Below are positions 11,631 to 23,418 of a DNA stretch of 64,000 nucleotides, piece after piece. The stretch is from Purpureocillium takamizusanense. Taxonomy: Eukaryota > Ascomycota > Sordariomycetes > Hypocreales > Ophiocordycipitaceae. The stretch is taken from the NCBI RefSeq assembly GCF_022605165.1, contig NC_063069.1:3472001-3536000 (forward strand), in the 5' to 3' direction. Both the position numbers and the translations under genes were made by a program. The notes under the pieces were generated by a model. That model was not told where the DNA came from, did no database searches, and saw nothing but the letters and a program-made list of their open reading frames with translations. Every line of letters starts with the position of its first letter. Positions within the stretch are counted from its first letter, which is position 1.

Positions 11631-13186
11631 CTATCCTGTCGACGCAGTCTTTTTCCTTGCGGCAAAGAAGTCGGCTGGCTTCTTCAGGATCCTGCGCGTC
11701 TGGACTTGCGCTCGCTCGCTGTGAGACCACCACTGCCACACAAATGCCACGGCGAGCACGCACACGGTCAAGGGGATAGTGATCCACCACGTCAGCCAGA
11801 AGAGCGGCGTGGCCATGACGCTCCACGACTGGCTGTCCTTTTGCCACTCCGAGACCAGCAGCTGCGATCCCACAACGGTGGCAACCCCTGTCGTGGGCAG
11901 GAACACCATGGTGATGGCGGCAATCATCTTCATGACGCTCGAGTCGCGCGTCACCACCATCGAGTCCTTTTGTGTGACCACGTTAAAGGCCAGCGCAATG
12001 CTGTTGTCGATGCGCTTGTGGAGGCTGGAGTGTCGAAGCTGCGTCGACCGGAAGAGGGACCTCCGGTAACCTAGCCGCTCCTTGACCTGTCGGGTGACGA
12101 GTTCGGCGCGTGCCCTTCCGGCGTCAGGTGGCAGGCCCTTCGTGGTTTCGCCTCTGCTGAAATCACCCGCATGCGCTAGAACGGAGTCTAGGAGGAACAG
12201 GGCGGCATCGAGGCCCTCGCCCAAGTATATAATGTGCTTGGCACAGTTGTGAAGAGCGGCAAAGGAAAGACGCGAGTTAAGCTGTTCATAGTCTTTAGTA
12301 TGCGCGAGCTCGAGAATAGACTACACACGGTCAGCATATTCCAGCGGCATGGGAAAGCATCTCTCCCTACATGTTCGAGGGGCCCGAAGATGGTATTCAT
12401 GTTCCACACCATCTCGTCCACTTCGGCGTAGAGCCCCTCTAGGAGGACATCAAAGAGCACGTATGGGTTCGACTGCACGTCACCCCAGCCCCCGCCGTCG
12501 ACAAACTCCACGAACCGCCTGCGCACCCGCGGCGGGGCACCAAAACAGGCGAGGGTCACCCCTCCGTGCGTGTGGACGCGCATAAAGAAGCTGGCGACGA
12601 GCCAGCTGTAGTCTGCCTGGGGTAGGTTCGCGGCCCCCTGCTGCCAGCGACCCGGGATTCGTAGGTCAACCTCGGGCAGCTTGCCGGGCTCGTGCCTGAC
12701 GGTGATGTTTTTGAAGAGGAAATGGAACCACGAACAGGTGCCATGGCGATCCGTGCGCGCGGCAAAGCTGTGGCATATGGACTGAGTGCGCTCCGTGGTG
12801 AAGTCACTGGGGACGTTGAGAATGCGAAAGAGCTCTACGAAATCAGCAACCCAATCCCGCCGGCCACCGTGCAGGGGCGAGAAGCTAAAGTAAAAAGTCA
12901 GTGTACAAACGCTCATCACAATCAATGGCTGTCAGGAGCCTGTCCTACACTATGCGAAGCTTGGCTTCGTTGCGGAGGCAGTCTGGACTGGGTTCCACAC
13001 GCCAGTTGCCTTCGGGATGTGCTGCGCTCTGTCAGCTGGCGCGCCGAGATGTCCATTGCGCGAGTCCAGTCACTCACCATTCGTGACATCCCAAACGAGC
13101 AACGACCATGGTCGCGTGGGAGGCGAGTTGTACGAGCTGGCTGCCGCCTTGAAGGCCGCGTAGTCGTCTTCTCGTGACCACGACAT
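11631..13186 (-). CDS. CorA-like Mg2+ transporter family protein, N-terminus probably incomplete
   Basis: Exons 13186-13078, 12834-12371 and 12320-11631 give 420 residues in frame; introns are 243 nt (13077-12835) and 50 nt (12370-12321). The C-terminus has the CorA two-helix layout: a conserved stretch MKMIAAITMVFLPTTGVATV forming helix 1, and a second helix at ITIPLTVCVLAVAFVWQWW, after a helical region with LFRSTQLRHSSLHKRIDNSI. The usual GMN selectivity motif is not visible, as in many fungal relatives, so ion transport is not assured. The start is doubtful. The frame stays open upstream to about 13395 and contains family-like text (RVACIDV), but no ATG is available, and it ends at the boundary of an AT-rich relic. 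The gene may be 5' truncated. The long first intron is the least certain splice. Confidence 0.65.
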
Positions 13187-13380
13187 GGGGGTATCTCGTA
13201 CGTCGATGCAGGCGACTCTGCGTGTCTCGTTGCACAGCGGAAGAGGTGAAGGCTGACAGTTGAAGCCATCGCGGGGGAGGTGCCGACTGGGCAGTAGGAT
13301 GATGACGCCGACCCCTGCAAGCCCCTGCCCTAGAGACCTGGGCTGAGCTAGGTGTGGTGTAGAACGTAGGGGTTGCACTA

Positions 13381-13855
13381 AGAGACGTATATTACGCTAA
13401 TAAGGAGCCCTATCTCGCAGGAGCGCCCTCTAAAGCTATTCATATATAGATACTATAAGGATGCCTAAATAACCTTAATCGTATATATAATATAGAGTAA
13501 TTATAGGTATCTTAAAGGGACATAACCTTATTAAGCTTATACTATAGGTCTATTATAACAGAAGTGCTGAGGCTAGAAGCCTATCTTATGTAACTCCCTC
13601 GCATGACGGGCTACTAGAGCCCGTTTCTTAGGCGCTACTTAAGCTTAGACCTCAAAGCTTCAGTCTTGCAGTATAACGCCTAACTGAAATATGACCTTCT
13701 CTAGCTTAAGACCCATTATGCCTTATAGTACGGGTCGAAGTGATGGTGGCTTCTTTTTGCATGGTAGACATCATGACGAGAAATAACCCCCCAAACTAGT
13801 GAACTTGTATACCCAGAAAAAAAAACGTCTGCAGTATAGGCACGATAGAGTCCCA
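13381..13855. repeat. AT-rich RIP-like repeat relic
   Basis: Composition changes sharply near 13380 from GC-rich coding DNA to sequence crowded with TA dinucleotides (TATATA, TTATA, CTATAA) and stop codons in every frame, and returns to normal near 13740-13855. High TpA with few CpA and TpG is the signature of repeat-induced point mutation acting on a duplicated element. No transposon protein or terminal repeat survives. The relic lies between the truncated 5' end of the CorA-like gene and the 3' end of an orphan gene. Confidence 0.65.
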
Positions 13856-14822
13856 TTAACCTTTCAGCATACGACGGAGCAGCGATTTCTTGTTACCCTC
13901 GCACACGTCGTAGGCAACGGGCTTGATTTCCATTCCCCGTACCCTCCATAACAAGCCAAGCAGGCTAGCGAGAATCTCCTCCTCAGTCACATGCCCTTTT
14001 GAATACACTGGTTGTAGCAGCAGAACACCCTCACCGCTGCACATGGACAAGGAAGGGCTTTGTCCAATGTGATGGTACACCGCCCTGACATGCTCCGGCT
14101 TTGAGTCCTCGTGCTCTTGCATTGTTATGTGGTCCAGTTCGATCAAGGTATATCGCAGTGGACCGCTCTCCGCCGGGTTAATTTGCCATTGCAATTTCTT
14201 AGAGCCGTCACGAGACGAGAACGTAAAGAAAGGATTACGAGCAGTCCCGGCGCTAGACGTTGTGTCCGGGATGGGAAACGAGACCTGAACGTCAAGATTC
14301 TCGTCATCCGTCAACTTGAAATCGTCGGTCGCGTTTGGCAAACAGCTTGATATATGTTAGATGCCCGTTGTCGTCTCATGCGCCCGAGTCAACTCACATC
14401 GTCACGTTCCGGCTCGCATCTTCAGGATTGACCTTTTCCAGCTTTATCAAAGCCTGGGTCAATTCGACTTTGGCGTCGATGGCATACTGAGATTCGGCGT
14501 CGGACATGGTCGTCGCGGGCTTTTTCATAGTGCCCAGTCGCGTCATAAAAAGCCGGCTTCCCATGACAGCATCGCCAATTATATCGCTCTCGCCCAGTGG
14601 TGAATGACTAATGACATGCTTATAATCGGCGCTCACGTCTTGAACGAGAGCGTGGAATTGCGAATTGTGCAGGGGAGGAATGTATAACACTCGGGACAGG
14701 TGAGATGGTGGTGCGGATGGTTTCGACGCAAGGCCATGGTCGACGCCTGTAGCAAAGCCACGTTCTCGTTGCTGCGCCGAACTGAGCGTCTCATAGCCCT
14801 GCACCCCTGCAAAAGCCGACAT
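13856..14822 (-). CDS. Hypothetical protein, 304 residues
   Basis: Exons 14822-14398 and 14345-13856, joined over a 52 nt intron (GTGAGT donor, CTAAC branch, AAG acceptor), give a 304-residue protein. I do not recognise a family. There is no signal peptide or membrane helix. Residues 1-145 are mixed alpha/beta with a stretch about vesicle- or protease-like motifs absent; the C-terminal half has alternating hydrophobic strands (LRYTLIELDHITMQ) suggesting a beta-rich fold. The ATG at 14822 begins MSAFAGVQG and is the first in frame. The stop sits at the edge of the AT-rich relic. Codon use is normal and no frame disruption is seen, so it appears intact, possibly lineage-restricted. Confidence 0.6.
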
Positions 14823-15924
14823 GATGTATGTACTTAGGAAACAAGAGGAGGGAAATCAAGGCGCACCAATGTTGGGGCAAGAGTGATCTCAACTTGCAGT
14901 GGGTGGCATGGATATTATACGAAGGGACCCCGCGGTGCACGAGACTGCTTGCATATGTGGTAGTGAGGCTCCACTTCGTCTCAGTAGACCGCTCAGGACA
15001 TATCTTCATGCCAAGTCGGTCCAGACCCATCCCGTCCCATGAAGCATTATGGGATCAGTCTCGAATATAATCTGCCATATGACAGAGCTTTTCCATTCAG
15101 TCGACCAGTGTGCACGTTCCCCTTAGATTGCGATTTTTTCTTCGCCGGTGAACAAGTTCTTCTGATCTGGTACTGCCAAGCCAACAAAGAGTAGCATCGT
15201 GCATTCGATAGTCTCAATTCACGTTATCTTTCTTCCTGGCCATACTTAATTCCCTCGGCGGGGACACAAAGAACCTTTGTGGACCGCCAAGCCAGCCTAT
15301 AGGTATAACGACTAGAATTTTCCTTATCCACCTGCTGAACGACCTTCTCATGGGTTGTGTCCAAAGAGTAGGGCGGTCAGAAGATATTTTAGATGGGAGT
15401 TGTTCCTCGAACTCAATGTTTTAGTGGAAAGTTCCTAAATCGTAGCGCGTACGACTTTTCCTATATACGAAGTACTCTCATATGCATAGCAAACGGCAGA
15501 ATGCCATAACGGTGATACGCACGTCATCTCTATAACAGAACAAGCACGGCAAGGGGGGGCACGATAGTATAGTGCTGAAGAAGCAGAATAGAAATCTATG
15601 GTGTTCTAGTGCGACAGAGCAAGTTGAGTTTCTTAAGCTGGTTGGCTCAACCTCCATGCCTCCTGCCTCGACATCGAGCGTGTGCCTGCCTTCGTTCCCC
15701 ACCCACCATTCCAAGGATGAGCACAAAGTACCCACTAACAAAGCGTCACGGAGGCGGCGTACGCTATCGATAACAACCACCCGCATTGACGCTCACCCGC
15801 AGCACGGCCAGCAAACGCCCACCAGAGCGGGGCATCTCGAGCTCCATCCTCCACGACTCCCTCTCACATCCACTTCACGACGGCAATCCGCACTTGACGC
15901 TCGCTGCCCGCCAGCGCCGCCAGG
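14823..15924. other. Intergenic region upstream of orphan gene and CSN5
   Basis: Holds the divergent promoters of the minus-strand orphan gene and plus-strand CSN5. A TACGAAGTAC copy lies at 15466-15475. The long frame that runs into CSN5 from 15572 is an artefact: it reads through the first CSN5 intron and lacks family similarity. Nothing else is recognisable. Confidence 0.55.
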
Positions 15925-17029
15925 ATGGAGAAGTCCGCGCTCAAGGCATGGGGTCCGTAGCCATCGCCCTGGTCCGCACGCACGAACAAATGAGGCGAGA
16001 AAAGTTAACCTGTCCGCAGAACTCGACAACAACGTCAAGCTCGTCGACCCCAAGCGCGATGCCCTGTACAACTACGACGTCGGGGCGCAAAAGGCCGCCG
16101 ACGCCGCCAAGCCGTGGGCAAGAGACCCAAACTACTTCAAGCACGTCCGCATCAGCGCCGTCGCCCTCATCAAGATGACCATGCACGCCCGATCCGGCGG
16201 CGACCTCGAGATCATGGGCCTCATGCAGGGCTACGTGACAGACGAAACCTTCATCGTCACCGACGCTTTCCGCCTGCCTGTTGAGGGCACCGAGACGCGC
16301 GTCAACGCCCAGAGCGACGCCAACGAATACATGGCCCAGTACCTGGAGCTGTGCCGCGCCCAAGGCCGCCAGGAAAACGTCGTGGGCTGGTACCACAGCC
16401 ATCCCGGCTACGGCTGCTGGCTAAGCGGCATCGACGTCGAAACCGAGGCCATGCAGCAGCAGTTCACCGACCCCTTCCTCGCCGTCGTCATCGACCCACA
16501 TCGCACCATCAACGCCGGCAAGGTCGACATCGGCGCCTTCCGCACCTATCCCAAGGACTACAAGCCCGCCTCATCGGATGCCGGCGGCGACGGTGCTGGC
16601 ACTGTGCCCTTGGCCAAGGCGGCCGAGTTTGGCGCCCACGCCAACCGCTACTACAGCCTCGAGGTTTCGCACTTCAAGAGCACGCTCGACGCCCACCTGC
16701 TCGAGCTCATGTGGCACAAGTACTGGGTGCAGACGCTGAGCCAGAGCCCGCTTCTCACCAACCGCGATTTCGGGAGCAACCAGATGCTCGACCTGAGCTT
16801 CAAGATCAAGGAGACGACTGCAGCCTTGACGCGATCTCGTGGCTCCCAGAGTTCCCTGCTGCATGCCTTCACCGGCGGTGCCGCCACCACCAGCGCCAAG
16901 GCCGCCGACAAGGCGCTCGACAAGCTGACGCAGGATAGCAGCCTGATTGCCGCCAAGGAGAAGGCGGGCCTGGTTGCCGGCGAGGTCAAGGCCAACATAT
17001 TCAATGATTTGGTATCACGGTCGTCCTAG
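15925..17029 (+). CDS. CSN5: COP9 signalosome subunit 5 (JAMM deneddylase)
   Basis: CSN5 is the zinc metalloprotease of the COP9 signalosome and removes Nedd8 from cullins, thereby controlling SCF-type ubiquitin ligases. Exon 1 is only 28 nt (15925-15952); a 67 nt intron with a GTCCGT donor and CAG acceptor leads to exon 2, 16020-17029. The join gives [20 protein letters not shown], the family N-terminus, and a product of 345 residues. The MPN+ site is complete: Glu73 in DLEIMGLM, and [14 protein letters not shown] with His135, His137, Ser145 and Asp148, so an active enzyme is expected. The C-terminal helical part mediates complex assembly. The frame stays open far upstream, so an ORF-only annotation would add a false N-terminal extension of about 115 residues. 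Confidence 0.95.
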
Positions 17030-17637
17030 GCGTTGTGCGGGAGGGCATGGCATACAAGGCGTTTGGAGAGGTGCATTGTGTTTTAATACGCTTTACGGGG
17101 ATCCCCGCTTCGTCGGGATGAATCAATCAATCATGACAACGAATTGAGTACATCGCCACGAAGTAAGTCCACGGCTATTGGCGCTTCTCCCTCTTCTCGC
17201 GCAAAGGAGCGTTGTGTTTGTGATCGACGTTGCGATACGCGACCTGCCTGGGCCAATATAGTCCAAATATCCGGCCGGGCAGCTCCATCTTCCATCTCCA
17301 ACATGGACCCTTCCTCGAGGGCTGCGGACATGGCGCCAGTCAAGTTCTCCGCTCATACGCTCCTGCATCGGCTATAAAGCTGAGGCATGAGGCATACCTA
17401 CTCCATGTTGGAAGGCGCCAGCTATGCGTTGGGGTTTGGGACTGGCTTCCCCAGGGACGTACAAGCTGACTCTAGCCGTGCTGGCCGCAGAAAAGCATTC
17501 GTTCCCTCAGAGGCCTCATATAGCCTCAGCGCCTCACCACTCTGACTCCCACGTCACGAAAGTCGCCTTCAAGCTCCGTCGAACATACTTACCCAGCCTA
17601 CGAGCCCCCCACGTTTCCCCTACACGCCCTACTCCCG
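17030..17637. other. Intergenic region between CSN5 and the esterase relic
   Basis: About 600 bp. It should contain the CSN5 3' untranslated region and the promoter of the esterase-like gene. No recognisable protein, RNA or repeat is seen. Confidence 0.5.
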
Positions 17638-18669
17638 ATGAATAAATCCGCCTTTAGCGTGTCCTCCTCCTCGCAAGGGACCTCGCCCCCGCTGGACAGC
17701 TCGCCCCTACCGCAGAGCTCGCCCCGGGCAGACGGCACGACCTAGGAGAGAGGAGTCTCCGATGGCGGCGGAGGCTCGCTCGGTCGGATCCATGTCGTGG
17801 GGCCGACGGGGCCGCACACGCACACGGCGGTCCTACTACACGGGCGCGGTAGCGATGGCGTGGGCTTTGGAGACGCGCTGCTCGCGACGGGGGTCCTCCG
17901 CCACGAGTCCCTCGCGGGGATGCCCGGCCACGGGTGGCGACTCGTGTTTCCGTCGTCACGGCACGTCAGTCGCGGCGCGGGTGACGCTACCCCCGTGTGG
18001 TTCCAACCCGATTCCCCGACGACGCATCGGCCGTCGCGCCGCCGGGCCAAGCTCCTGGCCGAGGGCCTCGTCGACGCAGCGACGCACCTGATACGGCTGC
18101 TCAACGAGGAGACGGCGCTGCTGGACGGCAGGAGGGACCGGCTCGTGCTAGGTGGGCTCGGCCAGGGGTGCGCCATGGGCCTGTGGACGATGCTGTGCTG
18201 GGGGGAGCGGCTGGGCGCGTTTGTGGGCGCCTGCGCGTGGCTACCTTTTTGCGACAACGTTGCGCGCCTGGCGGACCAAGGGGTGTTTTACCTGGGCGGC
18301 AGCTCAGGCAGCGGGGAAGACGACGGCGACGGCGACGGCGATGATGACGATGATGACCGGTTCGACAGGGCAGGGTTCGTCTGCAACGAGATGCCCGTCG
18401 TGGGGTTCCCGCCCGACGACAACTGCCGGGCCGCGCTCGCCTCCACGCCGGTGTGCCTGAGCCACGGCGGGGACGACGTCGCCGTCGACGCGGCGCTGGG
18501 GCGCGCGGCGAGGGACTGCCTCCTGCAGGTGGGCTTCACGGTGGCGTGGAGGGAGTATCGCGGCGCGGCGCTCGACGACGACGGCGGCGGCGGCGGCGGC
18601 TGGCTCGCGACGCGGGAGCAGGTGGACGACCTGGCGGTGTTTCTGCTGCGCATAGCGGACCTGTCGTGA
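17638..18669 (+). pseudogene. Carboxylesterase/acyl-protein thioesterase-like gene lacking the catalytic Ser and His
   Basis: The frame encodes an alpha/beta-hydrolase of the fungal phospholipase/carboxylesterase (APT-like) group. The oxyanion segment AVLLHGRGSDG, the WFQ strand and the C-terminal VDDLAVFLL helix are clear. The nucleophile elbow, normally G-x-S-x-G, reads GLGQG, so Ser is Gly. The C-terminal catalytic His, normally in GGHW, is replaced within a six-glycine run (GGGW). The Asp in GGDDVAVD remains. An acidic insertion (a run of Asp with Gly) lies before residue FDRAGF. From the ATG at 17638 an in-frame TAG at 17743-17745 interrupts the reading frame; only an 87 nt intron (17659-17745, weak GTGTCC donor) would remove it. 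Without that intron no ATG precedes the hydrolase core. I call it a pseudogene or, if spliced, a pseudoenzyme. Confidence 0.65.
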
Positions 18670-20817
18670 GGGCGCGGGCTACATATTTCTTGTATCTTTT
18701 GCTTTTCCTTTTCTTCTTTCTCTCTTCCATGTGTGGCCAGCGGTCATGATGTAAAGGTTATCACAGCGTTGATATGTCGTTTTGAATCCACATTCAGCGT
18801 TTGTGTAAACGCGGCAGAGGCTGGAAGGGGGCGGCCCGCATGGCGCACCAGCAGCTCCAGCAAGACGACAACTGTTCGTCCCTTATCAAATGCTCGTCCG
18901 TGGTGTCATTGACGGCTGTTCTCGTAGCTTGTCCTGTCCCCCTGCGACTACTACTGATCGGTCTATTGGTGGTGAACGTGAAGATTCATGAGCTGTGTGT
19001 GTGTGTGGACGTCCAGCTGTTGGTTGGGAGCCCGCTTCGTGGAGATGGTGACGAGCATTGCGTGGTATCTATCTGAACCCTTGCTCAGTCTTATCTCCTC
19101 TTATTAAATCTCTTTTCCGTCTCCCGTCTTCTCCTTTCCACGAGTAGGGGCTCGTCTCGTGGTCAGCGTGTTTAACGTGGTGGGATGGCATGTGGGAACG
19201 TTAATTGCACGCAGTCAGTCAGTATGTGGCGAGAGGAATCACGACTGAAGCTTAACTTTCTCGCAAAAGGCTTAAAGAAGAGATACACATGCTTCGAGGA
19301 AATAAGGAAAAAAACTTTCTTAAATAAATAGACACTCAGAGCACATCATATCTACAAGACACGTCGATTCCATGGCAAGTCTTCGGCTGTGCGGTGCTGG
19401 CCTACCCTGAAGCTGGTGAGGCATGTCGGCCTAAAGAAGCCGTGGCGAGGACTACTACCGTGATAGGACAGCCAGGTACCGTGTCATGACGGGAAAGCTG
19501 CTCATCGGTAGTGCAGGAAGAGCTGGCCGAGCTTGCCGAGCTCAGGTCGCGTGGCCGAGGTTGGAGTGTGGGTGACAAGTGAACCTCGAGCGATGACGAT
19601 TCCATGCATAAGTGCTGCGCTATGTGGGCGATCGCCATACCCAGACCTGTCGCTGTACCTGGGCCACAGCGCCGGGACCGCGTCCCACCACGTTTTAATA
19701 TCCGGCACGCGACTGTTAGTGCTCCAGGAAAATGGGCTTCCCTTGATGGTTTAATCTGGTAGCAACCAGGTAGGGAGCATTCAAGTCGCCAAGTAAAGTA
19801 AAGCAATATCCGCATCAAAGCAGAGTGCGCGTACGGTCGAACAATGGCGAGGGAAGTGTGCGACTCGGCAGGTCGAGGGCTGCCCCAGCTTTTAGAGTTG
19901 CACGGCGCCGCCGCAGGTAGACGATGATGCAACGATGGCATGTGCCGCGGAGAGTTGCGTCTGGTGCGGCGCGGCAGACGGCGCTGGCTCCCTGCTGGGT
20001 CGTAACGTACGTAGTGACTGCGCCATCCGTTCGCTCGCGTGCCGTATTGCTTGCTGCGCAACGAGCTCGGGCACTCTTTTGAGGTCAGGCAGTCAGTCAA
20101 CCGGCATCGGCCTTATACGACTACCCAGCCAAGCCAAGCACCACCACGCGGACGGGGTGGTGGCTCATGGGATGCAATTGAGTTGAGGCCGTTGCAGGGA
20201 CGTTGCCTGAAGCGGCCGATGAAACCGACTGCTGCCTCGTGTGGGCAATATGACAAACAGTCCCTTCCTTGCCCAGACATGCCAGGGCCGGCAGGGCGTT
20301 TGGATTCTTTGAAGGACGAGACTCTGGGACCATGTCGCATCGGGGGAGGAGTCGGTGCCACATCTGGAGGTGAAGAAAGGCACACATACATAATAGCGTG
20401 CCTACCTAGGAGTGGAAGTGTGCAGTACGAACTTGACGACGTAGCATGTCAACCTCACGGGCGAGCGCCGAGAGAGGGATGCACGTGCATGTGGACTCAG
20501 CCTCGATGGGTTTGAATGGATTGACGAATTGCACTGCCACGGCATGGCGATGGCAGTATGGGCCACGAACTCGAACCACCTGTCCCTGTCGTACGAGAGA
20601 TCGAGACACGAGCATTGGGCGGCCACGCCTTGCCGTCCCGCACGCTCGCGTTGTAGAATACGTACGTAGTAGGCAAACGCGATGGAGGTGCCGATGCCCC
20701 GGTGAAGTACATTCAGGACGTGCCACCCTGGCGGCGCCCCACTGGCCAGCAGAACAGGGAAGCCGCCACTAGCGATTTCCAGGTGCCAACCAGATCGACC
20801 GAGGTTTGGCCTGGAAG

Positions 20818-20841
20818 CAGTCCAGTCCAGTCCAGTCCAGT
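20818..20841 (+). repeat. (TCCAG)4 microsatellite
   Basis: Four perfect TCCAG units at 20821-20840 plus a partial unit on the left. Intergenic, no coding role seen. Confidence 0.8.
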
Positions 20842-23097
20842 GTAGGGAACTCCACGCTTTTCGGCGTAGTCTCTGCGCTGGCCGGTAGTTACTTCGGTTT
20901 CTTAGGTCGTCTGTTAGATTGGATAAACTTACAGGTCCCACAGGACGGCCAAGCAAGGCAAAGCGTTGTGCGGCCGGGGCCAGTCGGTTGCACGGGGAGT
21001 TGAGGGGAGCATGCAGTTTAGTGGCACCACCCATGCCCACCCACGGGGCAGCTTGAGCTGAGCTACGGTGGGAAGCTCCTGCCCTCTTGTGCCGGACAAT
21101 GCACCGCCCTTGACGTCATGACGGCCACATGTCGATGACGGAGAGTTTGCGCCGCGTTGCGATGCGATCAGCAAGGCAGCCGCGACCCGATGTCACGGCC
21201 AGTGACGATGCAATTGCGCACCACATTGGGCCTCTGAGGCAAGAGCGACGGCATATCGCGGAGCCGCGCACCGCACACACACGCTCATCTCATTCAATGA
21301 GGGCAGGCGTGACGGAGCAAAAGGGGCAATGGAACGTCAAGACCAACCAGCCGTTGTTAGCAGGTACTCATTGTGATTCAACGTGGTGCGGACGGATTGC
21401 ACTCCCTTGGGCGGACACATTGATGGGCCAATGCCTCCTCACATCGTCGCGTCTCGCTCTCGCCGTGCCAGCAAGCCAGGGGAGGAGCGTTTGGGAGTCC
21501 TCGCGCCCTCTACAGATAGATGGGTTTAATACTCCCATAGGGTGCTTGCTGCCCATGCCCCGGTGCTCCGTTGGCGCCGAATGCCTGGTGGTCGAACAGC
21601 GTTGTTCCCGTCATTCCAGCGCCCTCTGATCGCCCGGTCAATGGCCGTCCAGCACGGATCCGGGAGGGGATTGAGGACGTGGGAAGGTGAGACAGGCCAC
21701 AAGACTCGCCCGCTGTTCTCGGCTTCTGCCGGTGAACACCCGCGGACCAAGACTCAGTGAAAAGCGACGCGATATTATAGTATTACTTGCTAACTTGGCA
21801 TGGTGGTGCTCGTGCGCACAGGCTTACACGCAAACGCCAGGCAACCTGATGATGAAAAGCCATCGTCGTGAGGTCCAGCGGCCTCTCCAGTCGCGCAAAA
21901 CCAAGGCAATAATAACTTAACCCACCGGCGGCCCCCACGAGGAGGACGCCGCCGGCAACGACGACAGAACAGGCGCCATCGAGCCTGAGACAATGGCGCC
22001 AATTCCCCGTTGCCATGACAAGACAGGCCTTGCCTTTACTTGACGACTCACCGTGAGGTGGGTGGCCAGCAGTGAGCACCACGGGCACCACCACCTCCAC
22101 CTCCACTACCACCACCGCTACCGTTTTTGCTGCGCCTTCCCCCAGCGTTCAAGGCAACGCGACACGCAGCCGATCCGCAATTGTTCTCGGCCACCCGATC
22201 CGGCTCCATAACAGGGCAGCACTGGCCTGGCTGAGCAGGGCACGACGGCGGCGGCACCAAGCCCAACTTGCCAGGGTTGCTACTGTGTGTTACAGGTGGG
22301 CGTGCGTGGGTAGCTACTTTTACGCTACTAATGTATGCTGCACTAACTCAGCAAGCTTACCATTGCCGGCCCCATCCATCATCGTCCGCTTCGCAGATCA
22401 CCGATCTCCACCCCTGTCCGCATCTCGCGCCACGCCTCGCCTGCTCGTAGGCACATCGAGGGCGATGGATGGCGGTGGTGTGTGCTCGACGTGCCACGCC
22501 GTGCGCAGCTTCATGTGCTGCCCTTGCGTTTCCGCGCCGTTTCGCAGCTTTACTTCTTGGTAGGCTGCTGGATGGGGAATTATGTGCTGGACCTACAACG
22601 GTTACTTTTTGGACGCCTGCCTTGCATTGCGTGAGCTTCACGTCGAGCGTCATGCCATCTCAAGAGCGTTTCGCGGCCAGGACGACGAGGAACGGCAGAG
22701 GCCACGCACGCGGAGACGCTGCCGCCGCCGCCGCCGCCGACTGAGACCCTCCCCCTCCCCTCCTCCCCCTTGATCCCAGTCGCCCGTCGTCTCGTCTGGA
22801 CGCCATCGCCTCCCATCTCCCACCCCCCCTTCCGGTTACCTGGCCGATGACGTACACGCCGCCCTCGCTCAACGTCACTCCCTTGTCAATCAAGCTTTGC
22901 GGGTAGCGTTGCGGGTACTGCGCTGCGCACAGCGTCTCACTCGCTCCTCGTGCCTTCCCGGTTGCAGCCAGCTTGGCTCAACCGCCAGACTAGAGGAGCC
23001 AATGCCTGCCAATGCCTGCCAGCGCCTCGGGCAGTGTCAGTCGCCTGCTGCTGCCCTGGGCTGCTCCCCAGTCCGGCTCCAGGGCGCCTCCCATGCC

Positions 23098-23190
23098 TAT
23101 AAACCCCTTCCCTCTGCTCGCGCGCGCCCTCGCCTTCTCTCCTCTCCTCCCTGACCCTCTCTCTACTTGCCTTGCCTTGCAATTATACCC
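23098..23190 (+). promoter_or_regulatory. TATA box and pyrimidine tract of the HAM1-type gene
   Basis: TATAAA at 23098-23103 is followed by a CT-rich block (about 23125-23185), a common core-promoter layout in strongly expressed filamentous-fungal genes, where transcription starts just after the CT block. The ATG follows about 230 nt later at 23419. Confidence 0.5.
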
Positions 23191-23418
23191 CCCCAATCGT
23201 AATACCCATCCAAACGGCAACCTCTTTGTGATACCCCAGAGACGCAGCTAGCCACTTCGTCTCTACACTCTCACCCTCACCTCGCCTCACGACTTTACCC
23301 AATCGTTTGCGCCTGCAACTCCGTCCTGGGCCAATTGCTCATCAAGCCAGGCGGATTTCATAATTGAGCATTAATACCCCCCGAGAAAAACAAAAGAAAG
23401 CAAAAGAGACGAGACGAG

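Larger units (their letters stand above)
18670..23418. other. 4.7 kb region without a recognisable gene
   Basis: The longest gap in the window. Frames of up to 232 residues exist (minus strand 19402-20100 and 20402-21040) but are compositionally odd, overlap each other in several frames and match no family I know. The region includes short GT runs near 18998, a (TCCAG)n array at 20821-20840 and a pyrimidine-rich core promoter at its right end. It could contain a non-coding transcript or a long upstream regulatory region for the HAM1-type gene. Confidence 0.5.

Noticed and set aside
10294..11847. 517-residue minus-strand open frame
   Set aside because: It lies antisense to the spliced Pth11-like gene, shows no family and no membrane pattern, and arises from high GC with few stops.
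15572..15924. Upstream extension of the CSN5 frame
   Set aside because: Reads through the true first intron; the 28 nt first exon restores the family N-terminus.
21783..22115. 110-residue minus-strand frame with a hydrophobic stretch
   Set aside because: Hydrophobic run is low-complexity Val/Gly, overlapping frames compete, no signal peptide or homology.
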